21,209 bases of DNA from DASZHJ01 sp035541215 (GCA_035541215.1 DATKNV010000129.1:1-21209), one strand, 5' to 3'. Numbered from the stretch's first letter, positions 14,306 through 21,209 are shown. The notes: generated from the letters alone by a model not told the origin. Made by a program: numbers and translations.

Positions 14306-15021
14306 CGACGGCGCCGCGCCAGCGTCTCCTCTACGGCCGCCGCCGCGGCCGCCGCCTCCGCCCGGGACAGCTCGGCCTCCAAGCGGAGCTCCTGCCGAAG
14401 CTCGGCTTCGAGGTGCCCGAGACCGGCACGCTCGATCCCGCAGCGCTCTTCGATACTTTTCCTCTCCCCGATGGGGAGAGGGAGAGAAAGAGGGAGTATT
14501 GGCTCGAGATCGGCTTCGGCGCGGGCGAGCATCTCGCTTGGCAGGCAGCGCAGCATCCGGAGGTGGGCTTCCTCGGCGCCGAGGTGTTCGAGAACGGCGT
14601 CGTGAAGCTGCTCGCGGATATCCGCCGGCGAAATCTCACGAACATCCGCATCCTCGTCGACGATGCGCGGCTCCTGCTCGCGGCGCTCCCGGACCGCTCG
14701 CTCGGCCGGGCCTTCATCCTCTTCCCCGACCCCTGGCCGAAGCAGCGCCACCACAAGCGCCGCATGGTCTCGCAGGCAACCCTCGACGCGCTGGCGCGAA
14801 CGCTGCGGCCCGGCGCCGAGCTCAGGCTCGCGACCGACGACATCGGATACTTGCGCTGGATGCTGGAGCTCGCACCCGTGCATCCGGCCTTCGAATGGCT
14901 CGTCCGCGGCCCCGCCGACTGGCGCGAGCGGCCCGAGGACTGGCCCCAGACGCGCTACGAGCAGAAGGCGATCGCGGCGGGGCGGGTGCCGTATTTCCTG
15001 AGGCTGAGGCGGGGGCCGTAA
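14302..15021 (+). CDS. trmB: tRNA (guanine-N7-)-methyltransferase TrmB
   Basis: Methylates G46 of tRNA using SAM. Motifs, numbered from the CTG: N-terminal LLYGRRRGRRLRPGQ (9-23), SAM motif LEIGFGAGEHL, FPDPWPKQRHHKRR, and the C-terminal TRYEQKA. No ATG, GTG or TTG exists in this frame between the last stop (14107-14109) and a GTG at 14413, yet the conserved N-terminal block begins before that GTG. I therefore place the start at CTG 14302, which overlaps the metK stop (CTGA). An annotation starting at 14413 (202 residues) would lose conserved sequence. Between the N-terminal part and the SAM motif the protein carries an unusual Arg/Glu-rich segment (TFPLPDGERERKREY) encoded by a palindromic repeat. 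Confidence 0.9.
   Translation: MTTAPRQRLLYGRRRGRRLRPGQLGLQAELLPKLGFEVPETGTLDPAALFDTFPLPDGERERKREYWLEIGFGAGEHLAWQAAQHPEVGFLGAEVFENGVVKLLADIRRRNLTNIRILVDDARLLLAALPDRSLGRAFILFPDPWPKQRHHKRRMVSQATLDALARTLRPGAELRLATDDIGYLRWMLELAPVHPAFEWLVRGPADWRERPEDWPQTRYEQKAIAAGRVPYFLRLRRGP
14457..14485. repeat. palindromic repeat inside trmB
   Basis: CCTCTCCCC (14461-14469) and GGGGAGAGG (14473-14481) are perfect inverted repeats around GAT. In RNA the stem extends outward by four more pairs, two of them G-U (14457-14460 with 14482-14485). Purine-rich GAGAAAGAGGGAG follows. Similar CCTCTCCCC...GGGGAGAGG elements are familiar to me as intergenic repeats in proteobacteria; here the element is translated in frame. 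Confidence 0.65.
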
Positions 15022-15039
15022 AAGAGAAGAAATTCTTTC

Positions 15040-15136
15040 GCGCAGAGGGCGCATAGGTTGCGCAGGGGACGCAGAGGGTACGAGCAAACCACGATCCTCC
15101 GCCTCCCCCGCGCAGCCTCAGCGCCCTCCCGTGGTT
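15040..15136. repeat. palindromic dispersed repeat, copy 2
   Basis: Left arm (about 15044-15082) is a run of units CGCAGAGGGC, GCATAGGTTG, CGCAGGGGAC and GCAGAGGGTA with 10-bp spacing. The right arm (15091-15128) is its imperfect inverted complement, about three quarters matching by eye. An extra inverted pair AACCACG (15087-15093) and CGTGGTT (15130-15136) frames the right arm. The left flank and arm match the minus strand of copy 1, including the shared string TTTCGCGCAGAGGG. It sits between trmB and the rimP promoter and has no coding capacity. Confidence 0.7.
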
Positions 15137-15168
15137 CTTTTCTTTATCTTTTCCGAGCCTTCGAGCCC

Positions 15169-15196
15169 TTGCACCCAAGCGGAAAATCGCTATATT
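15169..15196 (+). promoter_or_regulatory. promoter of the rimP-nusA-ylxR-infB operon
   Basis: TTGCAC (15169-15174) and TATATT (15191-15196) are separated by 16 nt; read in the alphaproteobacterial register this is CTTGCA and CTATAT. The -10 box sits in the most AT-rich patch of the region. Transcription would start near 15203, giving a leader of about 125 nt ahead of rimP. Confidence 0.7.
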
Positions 15197-15217
15197 CCCG
15201 GCATAACAAACCCATAG

Positions 15218-15238
15218 GGTGCGATCTCCGATCGCATC
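15218..15238 (+). other. upstream hairpin in the rimP leader
   Basis: TGCGATC (15220-15226) and GATCGCA (15230-15236) form a perfect 7-bp stem with a TCC loop, extendable by two pairs (one G-U). It lies between the promoter and the terminator-shaped hairpin at 15251-15272 and may be part of the same regulatory leader. Confidence 0.5.
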
Positions 15239-15247
15239 TCTGAAATC

Positions 15248-15281
15248 AAGGGGTGGGCCCAAAGGCCCGCCCTTTTGTTTT
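15248..15281 (+). terminator. terminator-shaped attenuator in the rimP leader
   Basis: GGGTGGGCC (15251-15259) pairs with GGCCCGCCC (15264-15272) through a 9-bp stem with one G-U and a CAAA loop, followed at once by TTTTGTTTT (15273-15281). This has every mark of an intrinsic terminator. It lies downstream of the strong promoter and 46 nt upstream of rimP, so it most likely acts as an attenuator on the operon. It cannot serve trmB alone, since the promoter lies between. Confidence 0.8.
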
Positions 15282-15327
15282 GGAGATAAACCCTTGGGAA
15301 TCAGGGACTTGGGACTAGGATCGAGAA

Positions 15328-15813
15328 TTGGCTGAGACGGCACGGATCGAGGCGCTGATCGCGCCCTCGCTGGAGGCGATGGGATACAAGCTCGTGCGCG
15401 TCGCCTTTATGGGCGGCCGGAACGCGGTGCTGCAGGTGATGGCCGAGCGCGCGGACCTCAAGCCCATGAGCATGGACGACTGCTCCGAGATCACCCACGC
15501 GGTCTCGGCCCTCCTCGACGTCGCCGATCCGATCGCGAACAGCTACGTCCTCGAGGTCACCTCGCCCGGCATCGACCGGCCGCTGCTGCGCGCGGAGGAC
15601 TACGAGCGCTTCCGCGGCTTCGAGGCGAAGGTCGAGCTGCTGCGGCCTGTCGAGGGGCGCCGCCGCTTTCGCGGGCGCATCCTGGGCGTCGCGGAGAATC
15701 GCGTGCGCCTCTCCATCGGCGCCGAGGAGGTCGAGCTGCCGCTCGGCGACGTCCAGCGCGCGAAGCTCGTGCTCACGGACGAATTGATCGCGGCCACCGA
15801 GGCCCGGAACTGA
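15328..15813 (+). CDS. rimP: ribosome maturation factor RimP
   Basis: Assists late maturation of the 30S subunit. The 161-residue protein has the RimP N-terminal domain (about 8-82: LIAPSLEAMGYKLVRVAF, then DDCSEITHAVSALLDVAD), the bridging LEVTSPGIDRPL (74-85) and a C-terminal SH3-like domain (about 86-155). The start is TTG at 15328 with AGGA (15317-15320) 7 nt upstream; the first in-frame ATG would remove conserved residues. First gene of the operon, 38 nt before nusA, behind a promoter and attenuator. The rimP-nusA-infB order is conserved in most bacteria. Confidence 0.95.
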   Translation: MAETARIEALIAPSLEAMGYKLVRVAFMGGRNAVLQVMAERADLKPMSMDDCSEITHAVSALLDVADPIANSYVLEVTSPGIDRPLLRAEDYERFRGFEAKVELLRPVEGRRRFRGRILGVAENRVRLSIGAEEVELPLGDVQRAKLVLTDELIAATEARN

Positions 15814-15851
15814 ACCTTCCCCCGCAACTCCAACCAGCAACCGAGACCGCC

Positions 15852-17396
15852 ATGCAATCCCCCGCCACCTACGCCCGACCCGAGCTCCTGCAAGTCGCCG
15901 ACACCGTCGCGCGCGACAAGGGCATCGACCGCGACGAAGTGCTCGTCGCCATGGAGCAGGCGATCCAGAAGGCGGGCCGCTCCAAATACGGCCAGGAATA
16001 CGACATCCGCGCGGAGATCGACCGCAAGAACGGCGAGATCCGCCTGCTGCGCTTCCGCGAGGTGAAGGACCCCGTGGAGAACGAGGCGACGCAGATCCCG
16101 CTGGCGGAGGCGCGCCGCTTCAATCCGGAGGCGGAGATCGGCGACTTCATCACCGACCCGCTGCCGCCCATCGATTTCGGCCGCATCGCCGCGCAGACCG
16201 CAAAGCAGGTGATCGTCCAGAAGGTCCGCGACGCCGAGCGCCAGCGCCAGTTCAACGAGTACAAGGACCGCATCGGCGAGATCGTGAACGGCCTCGTGAA
16301 GCGCGTCGAGTTCGGGAACGTCATCGTCGACTTGGGCCGCGCCGAGGCGATCCTCCGCCGCGACGAGCTCCTGCCGCGCGAGACCTTCCGCCAGGGCGAG
16401 CGCGTGCGCGCCTACATCTACGACGTGCGCCAGGAGGTGCGCGGACCGCAGATCTTCCTCTCGCGCACGCATCCGCAATACATGGCGAAGCTCTTCGCCC
16501 AGGAAGTGCCGGAGATCTACGACGGCATCATCGAGATCCGCGCGGTCGCGCGCGATCCCGGGAGCCGCGCCAAGATCGCCGTCATCTCCAACGACAGCGG
16601 CATCGACCCCGTCGGCGCCTGCGTCGGCATGCGCGGGAGCCGCGTCCAGGCGGTGGTGGCGGAGCTCCAGGGCGAGAAGATCGACATCATCCCGTGGTCG
16701 CAGGACCCCGCTACTTTCGTCGTCAACGCATTGGCGCCCGCGGAGGTCGCGAAGGTCGTGATGGACGAGGAGCAGCGCCGCATCGAGGTGGTGGTCCCCG
16801 ACGATCAGCTCAGCCTCGCGATCGGCCGGCGCGGCCAGAACGTGCGTCTCGCCTCGCAGCTCACGGGCTGGGACATCGACATCCTGACGGAGGCCGAGGA
16901 ATCCGAGCGCCGGCAGGAGGAGTTCCGCACGCGGAGCCAGATGTTCATCGACGCGCTCGACGTCGACGACGTGATCGCGCATCTCCTCGTGACGGAGGGC
17001 TTCGCCTCGGTCGAGGAAGTGGCTTTCGTCGCCGCCGACGAGCTCTCGCGCATCGAGGGCTTCGACGAGAACGTCGCGAAGGAGCTGCAGGAGCGCGCCC
17101 GCGTCTATCTCGAGGAGCAGGCGGCGCGCGCCGAGGCGAAGCGCCGGGAGCTCGGCGTCAGCGACGAGATCGCCGCGATCGAGGGCCTCACCCCCGCGCG
17201 GCTGGTGGCGCTCGGCGAGAAGGGCGTCAAGACGCTCGACGACCTCGGCGACCTCGCGGGGGACGAGCTCATGGAGATGATGCCCGCCGCCCTCAAGCTC
17301 GAGGCCGAGGATGCGAACCGCATCATCATGGCCGCCCGCGCGCATTGGTTCGGCGAGGAGGCTGCTCCCGCGACCGAGGAGGCGAAGGAAGCGTGA
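15852..17396 (+). CDS. nusA: transcription termination/antitermination factor NusA
   Basis: Binds RNA polymerase and nascent RNA, promoting pausing, termination and antitermination. Domain order in 514 residues: N-terminal polymerase-binding domain (about 10-130), S1 domain (about 138-205), KH1 (about 230-300, with DPVGACVGMRG), KH2 (about 305-370, with LAIGRRGQNVRLA), then two helix-hairpin-helix acidic repeats in the C-terminal part (about 365-500) and a short acidic tail. NusA is known in other bacteria to influence its own operon through leader terminators, which fits the attenuator upstream of rimP. The stop overlaps the ylxR GTG by 4 nt. Confidence 0.98.
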   Translation: MQSPATYARPELLQVADTVARDKGIDRDEVLVAMEQAIQKAGRSKYGQEYDIRAEIDRKNGEIRLLRFREVKDPVENEATQIPLAEARRFNPEAEIGDFITDPLPPIDFGRIAAQTAKQVIVQKVRDAERQRQFNEYKDRIGEIVNGLVKRVEFGNVIVDLGRAEAILRRDELLPRETFRQGERVRAYIYDVRQEVRGPQIFLSRTHPQYMAKLFAQEVPEIYDGIIEIRAVARDPGSRAKIAVISNDSGIDPVGACVGMRGSRVQAVVAELQGEKIDIIPWSQDPATFVVNALAPAEVAKVVMDEEQRRIEVVVPDDQLSLAIGRRGQNVRLASQLTGWDIDILTEAEESERRQEEFRTRSQMFIDALDVDDVIAHLLVTEGFASVEEVAFVAADELSRIEGFDENVAKELQERARVYLEEQAARAEAKRRELGVSDEIAAIEGLTPARLVALGEKGVKTLDDLGDLAGDELMEMMPAALKLEAEDANRIIMAARAHWFGEEAAPATEEAKEA

Positions 17397-18037
17397 TCGC
17401 GACCGCGGCGCTCGCGTCAGAGGCGAAGGAGGAGCATGGGCCGCACCGGCGGTGCCTGGTCACCGGGGAATCGCGTCCCAAGGCCGAGCTCCTGCGCTTC
17501 GTCGTCGGGCCCGACCGGCGGATCGTCCCGGACGTCGCCGAGCGCCTGCCCGGTCGGGGTTTGTGGACGCTGGCGCGGAGGGATATAGTGGCGGCCGCCG
17601 TGAAGAAGCGGCTGTTCCAGCGCGCGGCGCGGGCGCAAGTGATGGTCGAGGACGACCTCCCCGAGCGCGTCGAGGCGTTGCTGGCGCGGCGGGCGATCGA
17701 CTTGATCGGCCTGGCGCGGCGCGCGGGGCTCGCGGTCGCGGGCTTCGCCAAGGTCGAGGCGGCGCTGCGCGGGAAAAACGCGGCGGTGCTGCTCGCGGCG
17801 AGCGACGGCAGCGCCGATGGGCGCCAAAAGCTCGAGGCGCTGGCGCCGGGGCTGCCGCGGGTCGAGGTGCTGAGTGCGGCGGAGCTGGGTGCGGGTTTCG
17901 GGCGGGAGAGCGCGGTGCATGCGGCGCTGAAGGGCGGACCGCTCGCCGAGGCGCTTCTGGCGGAGGGGCGGAGGCTCGCGGGGTTCCGCGGGGCCGGGAT
18001 CAATCGAGTTGCGAACAAGGACGTGCGATCGGACTGA
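17393..18037 (+). CDS. ylxR: YlxR-family RNA-binding protein with an L7Ae-like C-terminal domain
   Basis: A 214-residue protein with an N-terminal YlxR (DUF448) domain: RRCLVTGESRPKAELLRFV (19-37) and LPGRGLWTLARRD (52-64). The part after about residue 98 (IDLIGLARRAGLAVAGFAKV, then AAVLLAASD) looks like an L7Ae/L30e-type RNA-binding domain. In many Gram-positives these are two small separate genes (ylxR and ylxQ) between nusA and infB; here they are one fused gene, as is usual in alphaproteobacteria. A role in RNA binding or transcription control is inferred. The GTG start overlaps the nusA stop, with purine-rich GAGGAGGCGAAGGA upstream. One nucleotide separates it from infB. Confidence 0.92.
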   Translation: MIATAALASEAKEEHGPHRRCLVTGESRPKAELLRFVVGPDRRIVPDVAERLPGRGLWTLARRDIVAAAVKKRLFQRAARAQVMVEDDLPERVEALLARRAIDLIGLARRAGLAVAGFAKVEAALRGKNAAVLLAASDGSADGRQKLEALAPGLPRVEVLSAAELGAGFGRESAVHAALKGGPLAEALLAEGRRLAGFRGAGINRVANKDVRSD

Positions 18038-18038
18038 G

Positions 18039-20657
18039 ATGACGGACAACACCGAGCAAGAAAACAAGCGCTTGAGCCTCGGCCGCACCGGCGGCGGCGG
18101 CAAGCTGGAGCTGCGCAAACCCGCCGAGACGGGCCAGGTGCGCCAGAGCTTCCCGCACGGCCGCTCGAAGACGGTGGAGGTCGTGCGCAAGCGCCGCGTC
18201 GTGGGCCCCGGTGCGCCGGAGCGCCCGGAGCCCGGCAAGCCGGGCGCGGGCCCCGCTGCGGCGGCGCCTCAGGCGGCGCCGCAGGGCGGCGTTGCCGCCA
18301 AGCGGCCGCCGGTGGTGATGCCGCGCGGCCTGACGCCGAGCGAGCAGGCGGCGCGCCTCAGCGCGCTCAAGGGCGCCATCCTCGCGGACGAGGAGGCAAA
18401 GCGGCAGGCGCTGCTCGACGCCGACCGCCAGCGCGAGGAAGAAGCGCGCCACGCCGAGGAGGAGAAGCGCCGTCGCGATGAGGAGGCCAAGCGACGGACC
18501 GAGGAAGAGGAAGCCAAGCGCAAGGCCGAGGAGGAGGCGCGCCAGCGCGCCGATACCGAGGCGAAGCGCAAGGCCGAGGAGGACAAGCGGCGCGAGATGG
18601 CCGAGCGCGCGGGCAAGGCGGCGGCGGCCAAGGTCGCGGCCCTCACCGCAGCCGGCAAGGTCAAGGTCGAGGAGGAGGTCGAGGAGGAGGCGCCGACGAA
18701 GCGCGGCAAGGCCGAGCCGCGCAAGACGCCCTTGGCGCCGCGCCGCGACGAGCCGCGCCGGCGTACCGCGAAGCTCACCGTCACCCGCGTCCTCAACGAG
18801 AGCGACGAGGAGCGCGTGCGCAGCCGCGCGCAGCAGATCCGTCGTCTCGAGCGCGAGAAGCAACGCCACCTCCAGGCGGTGCAGGAGCAGGTGAAAATCG
18901 TCCGTGACGTCGTCATCCCCGAGACGATCACGGTCCAGGAGCTCGCGAGCCGCATGGCCGAGCGCGGCGCCGACGTGATCAAGGCGCTGATGCGCATGGG
19001 CGTGATGGCGACCATCAACCAGGTGATCGACGCCGACACCGCCGAGCTCGTCGTCACGGAGTTCGGCCACAACCTGAAGCGCGTCGCCGAATCCGACATC
19101 GAGATCGGCCTCAAGGGCGAGGCGGATGCGCCGGAGACGCTGCACTCGCGGCCGCCGGTGGTCACGATCATGGGCCACGTCGACCACGGCAAGACCTCGC
19201 TCCTCGACGCGCTCCGCCACACGGACGTCGCCGCGGGCGAGGCCGGCGGCATCACCCAGCACATCGGGGCCTATCAGGTGACGCTGCCCGACGGGCACAA
19301 AGTCACCTTCATCGACACGCCGGGCCACCAGGCCTTCACGCAGATGCGCGCGCGCGGCGCCACCGTCACGGACATCGTGGTGCTGGTGGTCGCGGCCGAC
19401 GACGGCATCAAGGAGCAGACGGTGGAGGCGATCCGGCACGCCAAGGCCGCGAAGGTGCCGATCATCGTCGCCATCAACAAGATGGACAAGCCCGACGCCA
19501 ATCCCGACAGGGTCCGCCAGGAGCTGCTGCAGCACGAGATCATCGTGGAGAAGCTCTCGGGCGACGTGCTCGACGTCGAGGTCTCCGCCACCAAGAAGAC
19601 CGGGCTCGAGAAGCTCCTCGAGGCGATCCTGCTGCAAGCGGAAATCCTCGACCTCAAGGCCAATCCGGACCGCCCCGCCGACGGCGCCGTCATCGAGGCG
19701 AAGCTCGAGCGCGGCCGCGGCGCGGTCGCGACCGTGCTCATCAAGCGCGGCACGCTCCACGTCGGCGACATCTTCGTCACCGGCAGCGAGTGGGGCCGCG
19801 TGCGCGCCCTCCTCGACGACCGCGGCCAGCCGCTCGAGGCGGCGGGACCGGCGACCCCGGTCGAGGTGCTGGGCTTGAACGGCGTGCCGCTCGCGGGCGA
19901 CGACTTCGCGGTGGCGACGGACGAGAGCCAGGCGCGCGACATCGCGGCCTTCCGCCAGCGCCGCCGGCGCGAGCAGGAGGCGGCGAAGGGCGCGCGCGGC
20001 ACGCTCGAGCAGATGTTCTCGCAGATCGCCGCGGGTGCGGCGAAGGAGCTCGCAGTCGTCGTCAAATCCGACGTCCAGGGCTCGCTCGAGGCGATCGTGG
20101 GCTCGCTCGAGAAGCTCTCGGGCGAGGAGGTGAAGCTCCGCGTGCTGCATTCGGCCGTGGGCGGCATCAACGAGAGCGACGTGATCCTCGCCAAGGCGTC
20201 GAATGCCGTCATCATCGGCTTCAACGTCCGCGCCAATCCGCAGGCGCGCGATATGGCGCGGCGCGACGGCGTCGAGATCCGCTATTACTCGATCATCTAC
20301 GACGTGATCGACGACATGCGAAAGGCGCTCGGCGGCCTGCTCGCGCCGACGCTCCGCGAGCGTTTCCTCGGCAATGCCACCATCCGCGAGGTCTTCAACA
20401 TCACCAAGGTCGGCAAGGTCGCGGGCTGCATGGTGACGGAAGGCATGGTGAAGCGCGGCGCCAAAGTGCGGCTCCTGCGCGACAATGTCGTGATCCACGA
20501 GGGCAGCCTCAAGACGCTCAAGCGCTTCAAGGACGAGGTGCGCGAGGTCAAGGAGGGCTACGAGTGCGGCATGGCCTTCGAGAACTACGACAACATCCAA
20601 GTCGGCGACGTGATCGAGTGCTTCGAGATGGAGGAAGTCGCGCGCGCCACGGCCTGA
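18039..20657 (+). CDS. infB: translation initiation factor IF-2
   Basis: GTPase that places initiator tRNA on the 30S subunit and promotes subunit joining. The 872-residue protein has a short N-terminal IF2-associated region (about 1-55), a Pro/Ala-rich stretch (60-92), a long charged coiled-coil-like segment rich in K, R, E and A (about 115-195), then an IF2_N module (about 292-345) and the G domain: G1 GHVDHGKT (379-386), GGIT (403-406), G3 DTPGH (426-430), G4 NKMD (480-483). Domains II to IV follow, ending in the tRNA-binding C2 domain. I chose ATG 18039 right after the ylxR stop; an upstream in-frame ATG (18009) lies inside ylxR. Confidence 0.98.
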   Translation: MTDNTEQENKRLSLGRTGGGGKLELRKPAETGQVRQSFPHGRSKTVEVVRKRRVVGPGAPERPEPGKPGAGPAAAAPQAAPQGGVAAKRPPVVMPRGLTPSEQAARLSALKGAILADEEAKRQALLDADRQREEEARHAEEEKRRRDEEAKRRTEEEEAKRKAEEEARQRADTEAKRKAEEDKRREMAERAGKAAAAKVAALTAAGKVKVEEEVEEEAPTKRGKAEPRKTPLAPRRDEPRRRTAKLTVTRVLNESDEERVRSRAQQIRRLEREKQRHLQAVQEQVKIVRDVVIPETITVQELASRMAERGADVIKALMRMGVMATINQVIDADTAELVVTEFGHNLKRVAESDIEIGLKGEADAPETLHSRPPVVTIMGHVDHGKTSLLDALRHTDVAAGEAGGITQHIGAYQVTLPDGHKVTFIDTPGHQAFTQMRARGATVTDIVVLVVAADDGIKEQTVEAIRHAKAAKVPIIVAINKMDKPDANPDRVRQELLQHEIIVEKLSGDVLDVEVSATKKTGLEKLLEAILLQAEILDLKANPDRPADGAVIEAKLERGRGAVATVLIKRGTLHVGDIFVTGSEWGRVRALLDDRGQPLEAAGPATPVEVLGLNGVPLAGDDFAVATDESQARDIAAFRQRRRREQEAAKGARGTLEQMFSQIAAGAAKELAVVVKSDVQGSLEAIVGSLEKLSGEEVKLRVLHSAVGGINESDVILAKASNAVIIGFNVRANPQARDMARRDGVEIRYYSIIYDVIDDMRKALGGLLAPTLRERFLGNATIREVFNITKVGKVAGCMVTEGMVKRGAKVRLLRDNVVIHEGSLKTLKRFKDEVREVKEGYECGMAFENYDNIQVGDVIECFEMEEVARATA

Positions 20658-20678
20658 GGCGGCGGCTGGACTGAGAGC

Positions 20679-20796
20679 GTGCGTCCTTCGAGACGCGCCC
20701 TTCGGGCGTTCCTCAGGATGAGGACTTTTCTCGATGCCATCACCCATCCACCTCGTCCTGAGGAGCGCGCTTGAGCGCGCGTCTCGACGGGCGCAC
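20679..20796. repeat. REP-like large palindrome between infB and rbfA
   Basis: Left arm 20679-20723 (begins GTGCGTCCTTCGAGACGCG, ends CCTCAGGATGAGG) and right arm 20751-20796 are imperfect inverted copies about 45 bp long separated by 27 bp. Each arm contains its own small hairpin at its middle (CGCCC-TTC-GGGCG on the left, GCGCGC-TTGA-GCGCGC on the right), so a cruciform or branched RNA is possible. The string CTTCGAGACGC...CCTCAGGATGAGG is a familiar dispersed intergenic repeat type in many alphaproteobacteria. It is unrelated in sequence to the repeats at 122 and 15040. Confidence 0.8.
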
Positions 20797-20828
20797 GATG
20801 AGCCTGCAGCGGTCTGCGGACGCATAGC

Positions 20829-21209
20829 ATGAAACGACACGATCACCCCCGCGGCGAGCCTTCGGCGCGACAGTTGCGGGTGGGCGAGGAAGTGCGGCAT
20901 GGGCTCGCGCGCATCCTCGCGCGCGGCGAGCTCCGCGATCCCGCACTGGCGGAGGCGACGATCACCGTGACCGAGGCGCGCATGAGCCCCGACCTCAAGC
21001 ACGCGACCGTCTTCGTAATGCCGCTCGCCGGTGCCCATGCGCCGGAAGTGCTGGCGGGCCTCAAGAGGAGCGCCCCGTTCCTGCGGGGACAGCTCGCGCG
21101 CGAGGTGGAGCTTCGCTTCTCGCCCACTCTCGCCTTCCTGCTCGACACCTCCTTCGAGCACGCGAACCGCATCAGCGAGCTCCTGCACCGTCCGGAGGTG
21201 AAGCGCGAC
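20829..21209 (+). CDS. rbfA: 30S ribosome-binding factor RbfA (3' end beyond the window)
   Basis: Binds the 30S subunit and helps 16S rRNA 5'-end processing and cold adaptation. The visible 127 residues cover nearly the whole KH-type domain: RVGEEVRHGLARILARGELRDP, then VTEARMSPDLKHATVFVMP and the conserved LRFSPTLAFLLDTSFEHANRI. The frame is open to the last base, with probably only a few codons missing. The ATG at 20829 is the only good start; its ribosome binding site is weak (GCGGA). It follows infB as in most bacteria, but with a 171-bp gap that holds a palindromic repeat instead of the usual tight spacing. Confidence 0.94.
   Translation, partial: MKRHDHPRGEPSARQLRVGEEVRHGLARILARGELRDPALAEATITVTEARMSPDLKHATVFVMPLAGAHAPEVLAGLKRSAPFLRGQLAREVELRFSPTLAFLLDTSFEHANRISELLHRPEVKRD

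Noticed and set aside
15022..15327. Initiator tRNA gene (metY) ahead of rimP as in enterobacteria
   Set aside because: No cloverleaf, T-loop GGTTCGAATCC-like sequence or CCA end is visible; the region is a repeat, a promoter and a leader.
18000..21188. Very long open frame on the minus strand opposite infB and rbfA (over 1,000 codons)
   Set aside because: It is antisense to infB, whose motifs are unmistakable. Its composition (runs of Leu, Arg, Ala, His, Asp) is the usual shadow of a high-GC gene.

Overview
This is a GC-rich window (roughly 70% G+C by eye) from the core chromosome of an alphaproteobacterium. A Rhodospirillales-like lineage is my best guess. The support is a MucR/Ros-family regulator, a Fur-family protein without the usual CxxC pair, an OlsB-type ornithine-lipid acyltransferase, alphaproteobacterial-style promoters, and the gene order lnt-xre-metK-trmB-rimP-nusA-ylxR-infB-rbfA. 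I see no phage, insertion sequence, CRISPR array, tRNA or rRNA gene.

Layout. At the left edge (1-232) there may be the start of a minus-strand membrane or secreted protein, followed by a palindromic dispersed repeat. A minus-strand class III adenylate cyclase (233-1528) diverges from nfu (1634-2179). nfu converges on a VanX-type D-Ala-D-Ala dipeptidase (2190-2756, minus). Everything after that is on the plus strand: tsaB-rimI (2835-3982), mucR (4142-4561), fur (4778-5212), then olsB and an olsA/plsC acyltransferase overlapping by 4 nt (5265-6982). A tightly packed run miaB-phoH-ybeY-corC-lnt (6987-12394) follows. Next come an XRE-type HTH regulator (about 12495-12962), metK behind a structured leader (13136-14305), and trmB (about 14302-15021). 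Last is the transcription/translation operon rimP-nusA-ylxR-infB (15328-20657), with rbfA (20829 onward) cut by the right edge.

How it works together. Most of the window serves RNA modification and translation: TsaB (t6A), MiaB (ms2i6A), TrmB (m7G46), YbeY (rRNA maturation), RimI, RimP, RbfA, IF2, NusA and YlxR, with MetK supplying SAM to MiaB and TrmB. A second theme is the envelope: OlsB/acyltransferase, CorC, Lnt and the dipeptidase. MucR, Fur, the XRE protein and the cyclase are regulators. Many genes overlap by 4 or 8 nt, which points to long polycistronic messages and coupled translation.

I did not find an obviously new multi-gene system. The most interesting signals are non-coding or structural: a palindromic repeat that appears to sit in frame inside trmB; the absence of any ATG/GTG/TTG start for the full-length TrmB; a two-copy palindromic repeat family with about 10-bp internal periodicity; a REP-like palindrome splitting infB from rbfA; a terminator-shaped attenuator in the rimP-nusA-infB leader; and a perfect palindrome made of the two convergent stop codons of nfu and the dipeptidase gene.
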